Assembly: GCA_015680905.1 (NCBI GenBank)
Contig: CM027381.1
Coordinates: 20,685,501-20,749,500 of the forward strand
Origin: Coptis chinensis
Lineage: Eukaryota > Streptophyta > Magnoliopsida > Ranunculales > Ranunculaceae
Length of the DNA stretch: 64,000 nt
Direction: 5' to 3'
The stretch's first letter is position 1. Every line of letters starts with the position of its first letter. Below are positions 1-11,364 of this stretch, piece after piece. The notes beneath the pieces were generated by a model that ran no database searches, was not told where the DNA came from, and was given only the letters and a program-made list of their open reading frames with translations. A program made the translations under genes and the position numbers.

Positions 1-514
1 CCACGGTCGGAATAGAGTGTTTTATGGATCATTGGATTGGAAATTCTCTCCTGATCATTTTCATATCTCATTCGTAAAAATCAGACCGGTAACGAAGCGA
101 CAATTTTGATTTGAAGTTTCGCAAAAAATCGAAAAATTCACAAATTTCGAATTGGGCTTGGGCCTAACCCACGCCTACTGGCAGCGCACCCGCGCCCTTA
201 CCTTCACCATCAGTTCATCATTTTTTTTCCACAAACCGCCATTAACAAAGCTTCAAACCCGACCAAAAAAATAAATTAAAAACAAAACCTAATTAACCCA
301 TGCCCACAATCCAAGACCCAACCCAAATCTACTCCACCCGCGCCCACAACCTCCACCAATTTACATCAACAAAAACCACCGGAAAATTAAAATAAAAAAA
401 AAAAACTGGTGCTGCCGCGCCACCACACCACCACCACCATCGTTCTTTTTAGTGAGGTGTCCCTCATTGCTTCCCCCTACCTTCTACAAACCTCAAATCG
501 TATTAAAACTTCCA
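1..514 (+). other. Leader of ORF1 copy A (element AB)
   Basis: Non-coding. The first ~110 bases closely match 2205-2310 and 31514-31620, the sequences ahead of ORF1-B and ORF1-C. An A/C-rich stretch follows, then the ATG of ORF1-A. It is the third copy of the same ORF1 upstream region. Confidence 0.75.
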
Positions 515-967
515 ATGGCTCCACAACGCTGAATTTTACCAGAACAAGCTTTTACTGGCGACCACTTCGCGCCGTTTTACGGTGACGAAATGATCAGTAG
601 AGACTGGAATAGCTTGTGGTACTCGACTGAAGCATATTACCACGAAGACTTAGTCCGACGGTTCTACAATACGAGGGAGTTGGAGGGGACTAGGATTTTT
701 GTTATGGTGGCGAAGAGGAGGAAGGAAGTGACTACTGGGTTGTTGGCTGAGATTCTAGGCATTCCGCCTAGAATCCATCTGGATGTCACATTGCAGGAGT
801 CCCAATATAATGGGGTAGAGCCATTGATGAACGTGACAGTTACCGAAGGGAACTACAATGCGAGATCACATTGTGTTCGCCAGGCATCCCTAAGAACCAA
901 CCAGCTGGCTGCAGCTCAGTGGATTGGTCGGAACGTCCTGGGGAAGGAGAAGGTCAGCGACATCGGC
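515..967 (+). pseudogene. ORF1 copy A, truncated env-position ORF of an Athila-like element
   Basis: The ATG at 515 starts a frame with a TGA at codon 6 that is then open to about 967. It aligns residue by residue with ORF1-B (2702) and ORF1-C (32023). Shared blocks include LEQAF/LPEQAF near the start, a W-x-x-LWYST block, EILGI, SHCVRQ, and an AQWIG..V.GKEKVSD block. Similarity to its siblings stops at about 967, where integrase sequence begins, so the C-terminal two thirds are missing. The family resembles the plant-specific 'putative plant transposon protein' domain found in retroelements; this is recognised from its pattern, not searched. Its biochemical function is unknown to me. Confidence 0.75.
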
Positions 968-1663
968 CTAAGCATGGAGTTGTTGCATCTCTAGTGAAAA
1001 AGTATGGAGTTACACATAAGGTAGCAACTCCGTATCATCCACAGACTAGCGGGCAAGTAGAAGTTTCTAATAGGGAAATCAAAAAAATCTTAGAAACAAT
1101 TGTAAATCCAGGTAGGAAAGATTGGTCGAAGCGTCTATCTGATGCCTTATGGGCATATAGGACTGATTTCAAAACTCTTATAGGTACGTCCCCCTTTAGA
1201 CTTGTATTTGGGAAACCTTGTCATTTGCCCATTAAATTGGAGCACCGTTCTATGTGGGCTATAAAAAGCCTTAACTTCAATTTTGATGAGGCGGGTGTCA
1301 AGCACAAGTTGCAATTGAATGAGCTTGATGAAATCCGTAGCGATTCTTATGATCTTGCGAAGGATTATAAAGCTAACATGAAACGTGTTCATGATAAGCA
1401 AATCTTGCGCAAAGAGTTTGTGGTAGGTCAAAAGGTTTTGCTTTACAACTCATGTCTACATATTTTTTCAGGGAAATTAAAACCCCTTTGGTCTGGTCCT
1501 TTACTGGTTACTGAAGTCACCCCTTACTGGGCAATCACCTTGGTAAATCCCAAGGACAACAGTACCATTTCAAGTCAATGACCAACGGTTAAAACATTTT
1601 CACGAGCTATTATCCCTTGATGTGGAGGAAGTCCTTTTACAGGACCCTGTCTATGAGGACTAA
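968..1663 (+). pseudogene. Athila-like Ty3/gypsy integrase, C-terminal part
   Basis: The frame reads KKYGVTHKVATPYHPQTSGQ, the last part of the DDE integrase core; the catalytic Glu position is followed by SNREIKKILE. Next come the WAYRT and SPFRLVFGK blocks and the C-terminal LRKEF-VGQKVLLY region, all characteristic of Athila-type integrases. The first two catalytic Asp residues are absent because the sequence starts abruptly after ORF1-A. A frameshift near 1555 moves the last ~35 codons to another frame that ends at TAA 1661-1663. It would insert element cDNA if complete; this copy cannot. Confidence 0.9.
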
Positions 1664-2701
1664 CCTTTGTTGGTTGGTGTACTTCCTTTCATTTCCATAT
1701 ATTGGTAAGTGCACCATTCAGGTAATCGAGCCCTCCCTATGGAGTGTGTGGCTATAAGTACCGGATCCTAAGTCCACGGTTAACATAATTCACGTATTCT
1801 ACTCTTGCATGTTTTCTCGGTTTTTTAGTCATGTTCCTTTATAATGTGAATTATGCATTTATTGCTTTATTGTTTTTCTCTATTAAATCTTTTTCATAAA
1901 AAATAAAAATAAATTCTAAAATCAGAAAAATAGTAATTTAGGAAGTCTCGGGAATTTGATTTTAAAAGACCCACGTTTAAAACAAATTTTCTAAACTCTG
2001 TTGTCTAAAATTTGTTTGGGGGTAGGGTGTTCGTTTTTCCATCCTTGATTGTTCAACTTTCCATTTGTGTTGCTTAGGCCGTTTAATCATATTTCTATTT
2101 GGGTTGACATTATCTATGAATTTAGATTTCATTCGTTCGCATAACTTACGCCACACACACACTTCGAGGCATTTTCCATCTTCTTATATGTCACCCACAG
2201 TTGGAATAGAGTGTTTTATAGATCATTGAATTGGAAATTCTCTCCTGATCATTTCCATATCTCATTCGTATAAATCGGACCGGTAACGAAGAAGCAATTT
2301 TAGTTTGAATTTGCACGAAAAAACGACAAATTTTGAAAATCGAATTGGGCTTGGGCCCAAATCTCTCACGCACGTGCGTCTCCTTCCTTCAGCCAAAATA
2401 GATCGCGAGTTTTCATTCTCACTTCCACTATTAATAAACTTTAAACCCTAACCAAAAAAAAAAGAAAAAAAAGAAAAGAAAAAGAAAACATAGCTAAATA
2501 CACCCACGCCAATAGTTTAAAACAACTTCAAATCTTCTCCAAAACATTCCCCCACCAATCCCGATATTTTGTAATACTAAAAAAATACAAAAATTTACAA
2601 TAAATTTAAACCACCGCGCCACCTCCAAAATATTAAGTGAGTTTGTTTCAAACTCGTCCCCTCAACTTTATTCAAACCCACAAATAGTTTTCAAACATCA
2701 A
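1664..2701 (+). other. Integrase-ORF1 spacer of element AB
   Basis: Non-coding. It has a close relative at about 30985-32022 in element C, including a block near 1695-1800 with CCGGATCCTAAGTCC and a PPT-like TTTGGGGGTAGGGTGT at 2015-2030. From 2205 it repeats the start of the window. An A-rich stretch lies near 2455-2490. No ORF supported by homology was seen. Confidence 0.75.
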
Positions 2702-3817
2702 ATGGCTCTAAGACGATGAATTTTGCCGGAACAAGTATTTAATGCCAACCACTTTCAGCCGTTTTACAGTGAGGAGATGATTCGTAGGGATTGGAGCCAT
2801 TTGTGGTATACGACGAACGATTTTTATAACAAAGATTTGGTCCAACAATTTTATAGGACAAGGGAGTTGGTTGGGAATAAAATTTTTGTGAAGGTGAATA
2901 AAGTAAGGAGAGAAGTGTATAGAAATTTGTTGGCTCGTATCTTCGGCATGGAGGAAGGACGCACTCTAGTAGCCACGTGACAAGAATCCCAAGTTAGTGG
3001 GATCGAGCCTTTGATGAACGAGACAGTTTTGGAGGGTAACTATAATGCGAGCTCGCATTGTGTTCGCCAGTTATCTCTGCGAACCATCCAGCTGGTTGTA
3101 GCTCAGTAGATTGGGAGGAATGTCATTGGAAAGGAGAAAGTCAGTGACATCAGCTTGAATTGTCTTCACGTTCTATGGATACTCCAGGAGAAGCAGTATG
3201 AATTCTGTATCCTCGAGTTTTTGATAGCTATGATTAGAGGAGTTGGGAAGAGTATTTCACCTATCCCTGTTTTGATAACGAAAATTATGATGACCTTGAG
3301 AGTGACTCCGAAGTCTGATTGGATTTACTTGAAGAGGCACCAAAATCCTACTATTTATATGGAGTGTATCCAAAAGATGTGGAGGTTGCCTGAAGAGAGG
3401 GTAGTGGAAGAGAATGAGTAGGAGGATGAGGAGGACACGACATGCTTTGATGTCGATGCCTTGGAGAGGTGTACGTCTGATGCAGAATGCATGTCGGTGC
3501 TTCATCGTGGCATGCGTTCTCTCAATACTATTTGTGCAGATCTCCAGACTCGGCAGGCTACCATACATAATAACTTTGAGACTCGTGCCCAGCGCAAAGA
3601 TGAGTGTTGGGAAGAGATGAAGGTCGAGATGGAAGCTCAGCGAAAGTTCCAAGCAGATATGCTTGAACACTACCCACTCCACGGGGGTTCTTCTACTGAG
3701 GAGGCCGTCTGTGAGGCACAAGCGTTGTCGCTGAAGGACGGATGGCTCTTGCCCATCGGGAGCTCAGGAGTCATCTCCTTCTCATGTGTCATCCACTACC
3801 AACAGCGCGTTGTTTAG
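2702..3817 (+). pseudogene. ORF1-B, env-position 'plant transposon protein'-like ORF
   Basis: The ATG at 2702 opens one frame of 371 codons, interrupted by four stops (codon 6, and near 2978, 3107 and 3419) but no frameshift. Homology to ORF1-C continues through all of them. Order: N-terminal EQVF..HFQPFYSEEM-RRDW block, SHCVRQ, a conserved Q-x-IGRNVIGKEKVSD block, CLHVLWILQEK, EFLI.MIRGVGKSI and a P.LITKI motif, then an acidic stretch and a Gln/Glu-rich C-terminal region suggestive of coiled coil. No signal peptide or hydrophobic membrane anchor is visible, so a true envelope glycoprotein is unlikely despite the position. Molecular role unknown. Confidence 0.8.
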
Positions 3818-4667
3818 GGATCTAATGAGTTGATGTTGTTTTTTATTTGTTTTTATTAGTTCGGATGTTAATTTTTGAATTCCGTAATTAAATTTGAATT
3901 CAGTAGTTAATTGTATTTGAATTTGAATTTAATTTGGTTCTTTTCAAATTGTCCATTGATTTTATTGTTAATCCCACTTTCTCGAATTGTTCTGGGGTGG
4001 TATTATTTATTCTAGCATGATTTTTATATGATCCTCAATTTTAGAAGTTGTTTTGGAGTGATTGTTGAGAATATTGCCGATATTGGCATACCTATGATTA
4101 GATGTTGTGGTTGGATGAAATCTAAAAGAGTTAGAAGTTACTATTCTAAATTCAATCTAAAAGATATTAGGTTTGTTTTAGAATCAAGAATATGGGTTGT
4201 TTCCGTTTTCGGTTTTGGAAATTTTTTGTTTACGGCAATTGCCTTAAAACTTTTTGGCAACTTCCCGATTCATTTTGGAAACTCAAAACCTATATAAAAT
4301 TCATTCATTCCCCACACAAAACTCACATCTCTCACCTTTCACTCGCTCCCAAGTTTTCCTTCTTTTGCTGCTTCACTTTAGCACTCAGTAGCTTGGAGAG
4401 CACCTGCGCCTCAATTGAGTGCCACCGGCTCCCAAAACATTGTCAGTCCATTTGCTCCTGAGCGCAACCCATGCCCTACCCAGACCAATTCTAAGAGTCA
4501 CCTGCGCCCAAAACACTGTAGGTCCGATTGCTCCTGAACGCGACCCGTGCCCATACAAGGCTTAGGTTGATCGCACCCCGCGCCCTGACCTCGTAAACAC
4601 GAAAAATTCCGATTTTTTGTGGATTATTCAAGGATCGTTTGCAGCTGTTCTATAGAGTAGTTTTGTG
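3818..4667 (+). other. ORF1-ORF2 spacer of element AB
   Basis: Non-coding and closely similar to 33193-34065 in element C. It contains a PPT-like TCTGGGGTGG at 3991-4000. A GC-rich block at about 4390-4590 repeats a GAGCGCGACCC-GCGCCC-like motif that also occurs in the 5' leader of element C (27180-27420). Small ORFs here differ between copies and are not supported. Confidence 0.7.
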
Positions 4668-5559
4668 ATGACATCTCCTACAGTCATACCTGAACAATCT
4701 TTCGAAGACTTGTTGGGAAGCGAGTCTTATGGACATTGGTTCCACGACTAGATCTTGCAGTTAGGATGGAGGCATCTACTGGTAAGTGAAGACGACTCGT
4801 ATTCACCTCAACTTATTGAATACTTTTACAATAATGTTAGTTTCTATTGTAACCAGGATGGAGAAAAGGAATTCTCCGTCGTAGTTGATGACAAGCCACT
4901 AGAATTCAATAAGTATTTGGTAGCGTTAGTTTCAGGAATACCAATACCTGATCCTATTCACACGTGGGGATATATGAACGATAATGCATACTTCTATGAC
5001 TATACATATTTCCATGAGTATTATAGGGGAAGGGTGTTTCGTATAATAGACCAAGGGCATTATAACATAGCCCTTGGTAGCTTGTCCCTCAATGTAGGCA
5101 CCACCATGTTATTCATCCTGATGAATATTTTAAGGGAATGGTAGTTTAATTCTGCAAATAGTACCGCTGGTGATATCTTCCTTGCTTTAGCTGAGGGACG
5201 TTGTTGATATGACATTCCCCGCGTATTAGTGACTAGTCTAAAGAGAGCCCAAAGCATGAGGCATAAGTATCTTCTTCTTCCTAGTTTTGGTTTGCCGCAT
5301 CATGCGCGGGGATTGGAAAAGGGTTGAAGTCATGAGACCAACCAATTGGGTGGTTCGCTCATTTCGAGTAATGACTTGGCCGGGATGGCAGGTGCAACCT
5401 CATTTGGTTGATCCTTACACCCCATCTGACATAGTAACACTCGACAGGTTAGCATGTGTTGATGACACCCGGCGACGAGCTTGACAAGTTATCATGGCAT
5501 GGTAGGACGCGAAAGAACCTCATCTCTTTAAAGAGGATGAGGAGGAGAATGACGATTAA
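4668..5559 (+). pseudogene. ORF2-B, second env-position ORF
   Basis: The ATG at 4668 starts a frame with early stop(s) (near 4750) and later frame changes. It is homologous to ORF2-C (34066-34971) from MTSP-x-VIPEQSFEDL to a shared acidic end (EPHLFKEDEE) before TAA 5557-5559, about 295 codons. Shared blocks: GW..LLVS-D, YFY.N, DGE..FS, GIP, W.Y..DN, FRI.DQG.YN.ALGSLS.NVGT, DIFLALA-GR and YDIP. The order of blocks (LGI, an N/L-rich segment, W, I-L, P-LI) resembles ORF1, so the two ORFs may be distant paralogues; this is inference. No catalytic motif or membrane segment is visible. Confidence 0.7.
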
Positions 5560-7383
5560 GCGGGAGAGGAAGTAAGTTTTTAGTTTCAGTTAGTGTCTGC
5601 TTATGCCCCAAGCAATTTAATTCTTATTAACCCCATAACGGGTGGAACTCCTATAGAGTTGCGTCATTTTTTTTTTTTTCTATATTAGTATATTTTAACT
5701 TTGTTTTGCAGATGTTCCAGAATTTCACGCGTTTCCATGGTATTTCTCTAAACGTCTTATTTAAATACTTTGAGGACAAAGCATGCTTCTTTTTTTTGGG
5801 GGGCATATAAACACGTGTAATTAAGGCATCTGTTAGGATATAGATATATACAGTATGCACTTGTTTTCTAGTAAAAATTCAAAAATTTCAAAAATATAAA
5901 TAAAAAGTTTATGCTATACACTTAGGAATATTGGTATTGTTTTCTTTCTCTATGCCCTTAATAATCTAGAAATCTCACGTAGCGTTGCATTAGAATAGTT
6001 TTTAGAAACTTAGATTAATATATAGGTAATAATCTTTGCATCTTTCTATAAATATATTGCATGAGTATCTATGATTGTTTGGCAGTAAGTTTTTGAAATC
6101 TAGGCTAGAGTACTTATTCTACAAATCCTGTGAGAATATAGCCTAAAGCCTTATATGAGTGAAACGTTCAAGAAATGACACAAGGAAGAAGTAAAATCTG
6201 GATAGAGAAATCACACGTCCACTTGTTTGATCACTATACCATATCCTAAGTGAGAATTTAGGCCCTCTTTGGATCGATATAGCCAGAAATTCAAACCTAT
6301 GAATTATTTTTCGCTAGTCACTCCTCTGAGCCTTTCTTTAGCCTTTCATAAACCGCAAATCCTATACCCTATTACAAAAACAAAACAAAATAAATAAAGA
6401 AAAATTAACCTACCCATTATAGAATGAGTCTGAGAATAGGATGACTGAAGAAAAGAGAAGAGAAAGACCTTTGAAATCAAGAAATTGTTAGTCGCTTCAA
6501 ATAAGAAAAGGAAGTTTCCATCCAAATAAAAAAAATGAACAAATAAAAGAAAATAAAGAGTTAGAACTCCAAAAATAGAATCAAAGGAGTCAAAAGCCAA
6601 AGAAAAAAGAAAAAAATATGGCTAAGGATGGAAACAAAGTGTACAAGCAAAAGTAAAGAACAAGGTTTTCTCTAGTTACATAATATGAAGACTATTATCT
6701 CAGACTTGTCCTTTTAGAATATCCATTTCTTTCCTTCTTAAACCATCTCCTAATCCCCGTAGCACCTAATAAAGACCTCTAACTCAATTAGGAATAGGTT
6801 AGTGTGATAGTAAGTGGTAGATGTGTTTGATCGACTCCGGCTTCCTTGTGTATCATTGAGATTGTAAGGTAAAGTGTGCCCATGTGACACCGGAGTAGCT
6901 TAAACTTGAGCGGAAAAATCAGAGTGGTTTTTGTCTTGACATTTTCGTGAGGACCTACTTAAGGACGCTATTCCGAGTTTTTAGAAACGGACTTGCTAGT
7001 GCATTTCATAGTATTACTCATTGTATATATATTTATTCATAGATGATTGATTATTATGCATATATTAGCTTAGGTTTCGACTTGATTTTTTTTTATTCAT
7101 TGCTAGTGAGATATATAGACAATTGGGAGCATAAATAAGGAAACAATAGTTTTATTTCTTAGTTGTTATAGTATAGATGAAGTTTGTGAGTACCTTCACT
7201 GGAAAACTCTCACGAGGCTATAACTCGTCCACTAGGGAAGTCCTAGTGGTTTAAGGCCTTGTTGTATATGGTCAATGCAATTGCACTCAGCAAAACGAGA
7301 GTAGTTAGAACTCCATTTTTGGTCACTTATGCTAATTTCTCATATTTGCTTGAGGACAAGCAAAATGCTGTTTGGGGGTAGTT
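5560..7383 (+). other. 3' untranslated region and polypurine tract of element AB
   Basis: A long non-coding 3' region, closely paralleled by 34972-36894 in element C and, inverted, by 40029-42282 plus 49569-50855 in element N. It contains an internal PPT-like motif after TGAGGACAAAGCATGC (5770-5804). The true PPT, TTTGGGGGTAGTT at 7371-7383, lies directly before the LTR and is preceded by a related TGAGGACAAGC block. No coding region was seen. Confidence 0.8.
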
Positions 7384-8881
7384 TGATAAGAGCCCAAAAC
7401 TGTAGTTTTAACCCTTTAACAATAATACTTTTAGACCAATTATGCGAGTAATAAATAAGAGTTAATGTTGATTACGTGTTTTTATGTATTTCAGGCATTG
7501 AAGTCAATTATGTACAGAAATGTGTCATTTTGGTGAGATAAAGGAGCAAGAGTTGGTTGCTAAGAAGTTTTGTGATTAAAGGCCAAGATTTAAGGAGAAA
7601 AAACCTTTTTAAAGCCTGGTCAAAGCTGAAAAGTCAAAGTCAACGCGGGCAGAAACAGCGCATAAAAGTCAACAGAACTTCCGAAGACCGTATCTTTGGG
7701 CTCAGACCTCAGAATTGGGCCTACCTTATGTCAAAACGACCGGCTTGGAATTAGATTTCCAATGGTCCAAGCCTTGACCCAATCAGAGGAGCAAAAGTAG
7801 ACGAACAGTCTGTGGAAGTCAAATCTAATTGAAAAGGCCTATGTGGACTGAAGAAATTGGGTTTTGGGCTCGATTGTTCGGCCCAAAACATAGCTCCTTA
7901 GCCCATGCACGAAAATATGGATCTAGTCTCCTCCATTTCAAGACAAAAGACTTAACTCTTAAGCATTCTTAGTTGTAGGTAGCAAGTAGCCATTAGAGAA
8001 TAATTAGATCTATATTTAGATTTTAAATTAATTAGTTTTTCATCTTACCTTGTTTGAATTTAGTTATTGAATCAATTGTTATTTCTTTATTAGATCAATA
8101 AAGTTAGTTAGTTCTTCATAAGTTAGTTTCATTTTCCATTAATCATTTTAGTTTCAATTCATAGATTTAGTTATTTGTCATTACTAGTTTCAATTAATTC
8201 TTGCATGATTAAATTTCCATTTGAATTAAAATAAACAAAGTTAGAATCTTTATACCATGTCTTGTTTAAATTCATTGAGAAATGATAGTATAATGATTCT
8301 AGGCTAAACCTCCATTAGAGGGGGTTGAAGAAGCCTTGATGAAGCTTGATCTTTGTTAACTTAGAAATCGTCGTGATAAGCTATTCAATTCTAGAAAGTA
8401 ATTAGTTCACCATGAGAATGGGTTTGATTGCTTCACATGCTAGTTATTATTTGGTAGAGATTGCCATGAATAATTAGGGATTAGAATTACCAATTTGTTA
8501 TGCGAAAGCATTTCGATTTGGATTGCGACATTTCTTTGTTAGTTGATTAAGTTGAGTTAAGGTGGAATAAATCCCCCCTAATTCCTTATCATAGTATCAA
8601 TTTAGTATTCCGTAGTCATATAAAATCATATCTTGTTAGTTAAATTTCCATCGTAGTATAAATTTCATAAAACTCTCATTAACTTTGGATAGATTGATAA
8701 TCTTAGGAAACACGAATTCTAAAAAACTAGAAGTGGAACAAATTTTCTATTCCCACTATATTGCTATAACATTCGAGAGTAGAAATCTTTGATAAACACT
8801 AGCGTAAAATATCTTTAGTTTTACTTGCGTTTGAGTTTCATAGTTTATTCGTAGGTAAAACTATTCATTTTATATTTATCA
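7384..8881 (+). mobile_element. 3' LTR of element AB (Athila-like)
   Basis: Starts TGATAAGAGCCC right after the PPT and ends ATTTATCA, the TG...CA form of an LTR, 1498 bp. It is homologous to the LTRs at 25525, 36895, 11365 and 40605. To its right lies the broken integrase of minus-strand element M, so the AB element abuts M at its YYLR codons. The matching 5' LTR and left TSD lie outside the window. Confidence 0.9.
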
Positions 8882-10090
8882 CGTAGGTAGTAAAAACCAG
8901 TTCGACCAACCTTGTCAATGATGTATGGTCCTTCCCAGTTAGGTTCAAGCTTGCCATTGGGATCTGGAATCTCGTGCAAAACTAGATCGCTAGATTTGAA
9001 AGATTGAATATGGACTCTCTTGTCATATGATCTTTTCAGAATCTGCTGGTTGGCAGCTAAGCGCAGTGCGGCGCCTTCGCGCTTTTCATCTAGGAGATTC
9101 ATATCTCTGCATAAGAACTCCTCATTATCCAGGGTATGCACAACGTCGGACTTCTGAGTGGGGGCTACCAGTTCGTGAGGTATGATAACTTTAGTTCCGT
9201 AGGTCAGAGAAAATGGGGACTCACTAGTCGATCGCCTAGGCGTAGTTCGGTATACCCATTGGACCTTAGGTAATTCCTCGACCCGTAATCTTTTTGTGTC
9301 ATCTAACTTACGCTTCATGTTATCCAAGATAACCCTGTTAATGACTTCGGCCTGGCATTGCCTTGTGGATACCTTGGAGTTGAGAACAGATGGGTAATGT
9401 GAAACTCCTCACAGAGTTTAGTGACCAATCCTCCATTGAACTGTTGCCCATTATCTGAGATGATAACTTTGGGTATGCTAAATATGCAGACAATGTTGTT
9501 CCAAATGAACTTTCTGACGTCCTGTTCTCGAATGAAGACAAGGGGAACCACCTCTATCCACTTGGTGAAGTAATCCGTTGCGACCAGCAAGAATCATACA
9601 TTGCCCAGAGTGGGTGGTAGAGGTCCTACAATGTCAGTTCCCCACTGTACAAATGGCCATGGGTGCAGTTCTATTGCTGGAGCATGGATAAGGGGCGCAT
9701 ATCGTTGGCACTTATCGTATTTGCGGGCAAACACCTGTGCATCCTTTTGCATATAAGGCCAAAAGTATCCTTGCCTCAGGATCTTGAGAGCTACTGTTCT
9801 GCCCCCAGTGTGGTTGCCACAAATTCTTTTATGAACTTCCTGCATTACTTGTTCAGTGAGGTCTGGGGAGAGACATCTGAGATAAGGTCCCAGAAAGGAC
9901 TTCTTGTACAGATCATCTTCAATATGGGTGAACCTTTGTATCTTTGCAAGTAGATTCCTTGCAACATTCTTATCCTCAAGGAGTGTCCCATCTTTGAGGT
10001 AAGACTTATATGCATCCATCCAGTTCGGTGCAGTAGGTGGGATCACACAAACTGTCTCCAAATCGAGTGCTTGGATGCTAGGTTTTCCTT
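8882..10090 (-). pseudogene. Element M (Tat-like Ty3/gypsy) integrase
   Basis: Read leftwards from about 10060: the N-terminal zinc-binding region (H..ICGNHTGGR...YFWPYM and KCQRYAP), then catalytic-core blocks GTDIVGPLPP (first Asp), the ISDNGQQF motif (second Asp), and the third block, where the catalytic Glu follows TPRYPQGN. A C-terminal YGTKVIIP..., NWEGPYIIDKV domain follows. Stops and frameshifts occur near 9593 and 9320. The end is cut by the AB 3' LTR at 8881. It would insert the element's cDNA; this copy is inactive. Confidence 0.9.
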
Positions 10091-10640
10091 AGAACTCTAT
10101 TGGGATGCAACGAGACTCGCTATTGCCCAACATTGAGGCAACATATACCAAGGCATTTGCGTGTCGATTTTCTGAATAAGGCAACTAATAAAATTGAATG
10201 TTCTCAAACTTTCCCTGAAGACCCCTAAACAGTTCCAGGTATTTATCCATTCGTTCATCCCTGGCCTCATATCCTCCATCAACTTGAAACACAACTAGTT
10301 GTGAGTCACTAAAAATTGTGAGGTGTGTTAGCACTAAAAATTGTGAGGTGTGTTAGACCCAGGTCGAGAGCCATTGTGAGGCCAGCAAGTATCGCCTCAT
10401 ACTCTACTTCATTGTTAGAGGCGTTCCAACATAACCAGATGGATTTCTCCAGTCGTATGTTGTCGAGAGTAACTAACACAACTCCCACTCCTGCGCCTCT
10501 GTCATTTGAAGATCCATCCACAAACAATTGCCATCTGGAGCTTGATTCCCATGGGTCTGGATGGGTGTTTGGACATTCAGGCAGGATGCCATCATCTGAA
10601 CTTGGAATAGTTGAGTCGTACCCAGTGTAGGCCATTTGGG
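10091..10640 (-). pseudogene. Element M additional RNase H (aRH) domain
   Basis: Contains WQLFVDGSSNDRGAGVGVVL, the first Asp region of an RNase H fold, then EYEAILAGL..A..LGL, the second acidic block. An extra RNase H between RT/RNase H and integrase is a hallmark of the Tat lineage of plant Ty3/gypsy elements (established knowledge). A 24-25-bp direct duplication at about 10307-10354 and several frame changes break the reading frame. The remainder toward 10091 continues in other frames up to the integrase start. Confidence 0.8.
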
Positions 10641-11364
10641 AAATTTCACAAGAATTCTGCTAGTGCCTGACCCTTCTCTGAGATTTGTGGGACGTAGATT
10701 ATATCATACTCTGATAGTTGCACAGACCATTTATCTAGCCTGCCAGATCTGTTCGGTCTTTCCAGAACTGATCGCAATTGGTACTCTATGATTACTCTGA
10801 TAGTGTGGGACTGGAAATATGGTCATAATTTTTCTGCTGCAAAAACAAGGGCTAGAGTGATTCTTTTGAGTTTAGGGTATCTTGTTTCAGCTGGTAGGAG
10901 CGTTCGGCTCAAGAAATAGACAGACTTTTCAACCTTATTTTCATCCACGCGTATTAGTACAAAACTGATATCGTAGTCAGATGAACATAGATAAAGACCC
11001 AAGACTTCTCCCTCAACTGGCTTGGAAAGAATTGGTGGTGCCCCCAAGTATGTTTTGAGTTGGTCGAATGCTTTTTGGCATTCTTCTGTCCATGCAAATG
11101 AGGTATTCTTTCTCAATAACTGAAAGAGATGTTTGCACTTATCTGAACTCTTAGAAATGAACCTGTTCAGAGCTACTAACCTACCTATAATTTTCTGAAC
11201 CTCTTTCATATTTTTAGGTGAAGGCATTTCTATGAGCGCCCGGATTTGATTTTGGTTTGCCTCGATTCCTCTCTTAGTAACTAGATACCCCAAAAACTTC
11301 CTTGATGAGATAACGAAAGCACACTTTTCAGGGTTGAGTTTCATGCGATACTCTTTGAGAATGT
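10641..11364 (-). pseudogene. Element M reverse transcriptase thumb and RNase H
   Basis: Begins at 11364 immediately inside the RT palm: YRMKLNPEKCAF, KFLGYLV..RGIEAN, the thumb/connection segment, then WTEECQKAFDQLK and the RNase H-type domain LGLYLCSSDY and SRTLLPAETRY. It continues the RT at 12691-13080, which is separated from it by a solo LTR. Excising that LTR restores FDI-LKEYRMKLNPEKC in frame. A stop lies near 10820, with degenerate sequence beyond. Confidence 0.9.

Noticed and set aside
2702-5559. Envelope glycoprotein genes of an endogenous retrovirus
   Set aside because: ORF1 and ORF2 sit in the env position but show no signal peptide, cleavage site or convincing membrane anchor, and resemble plant transposon-protein patterns instead.
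7384-8881. MITE or DNA transposon with TGATAA...TTATCA ends
   Set aside because: The short inverted ends suggested a DNA element, but copies at 25525/36895 bracket a PBS and PPT and solo copies have 5-bp TSDs, so it is an LTR.
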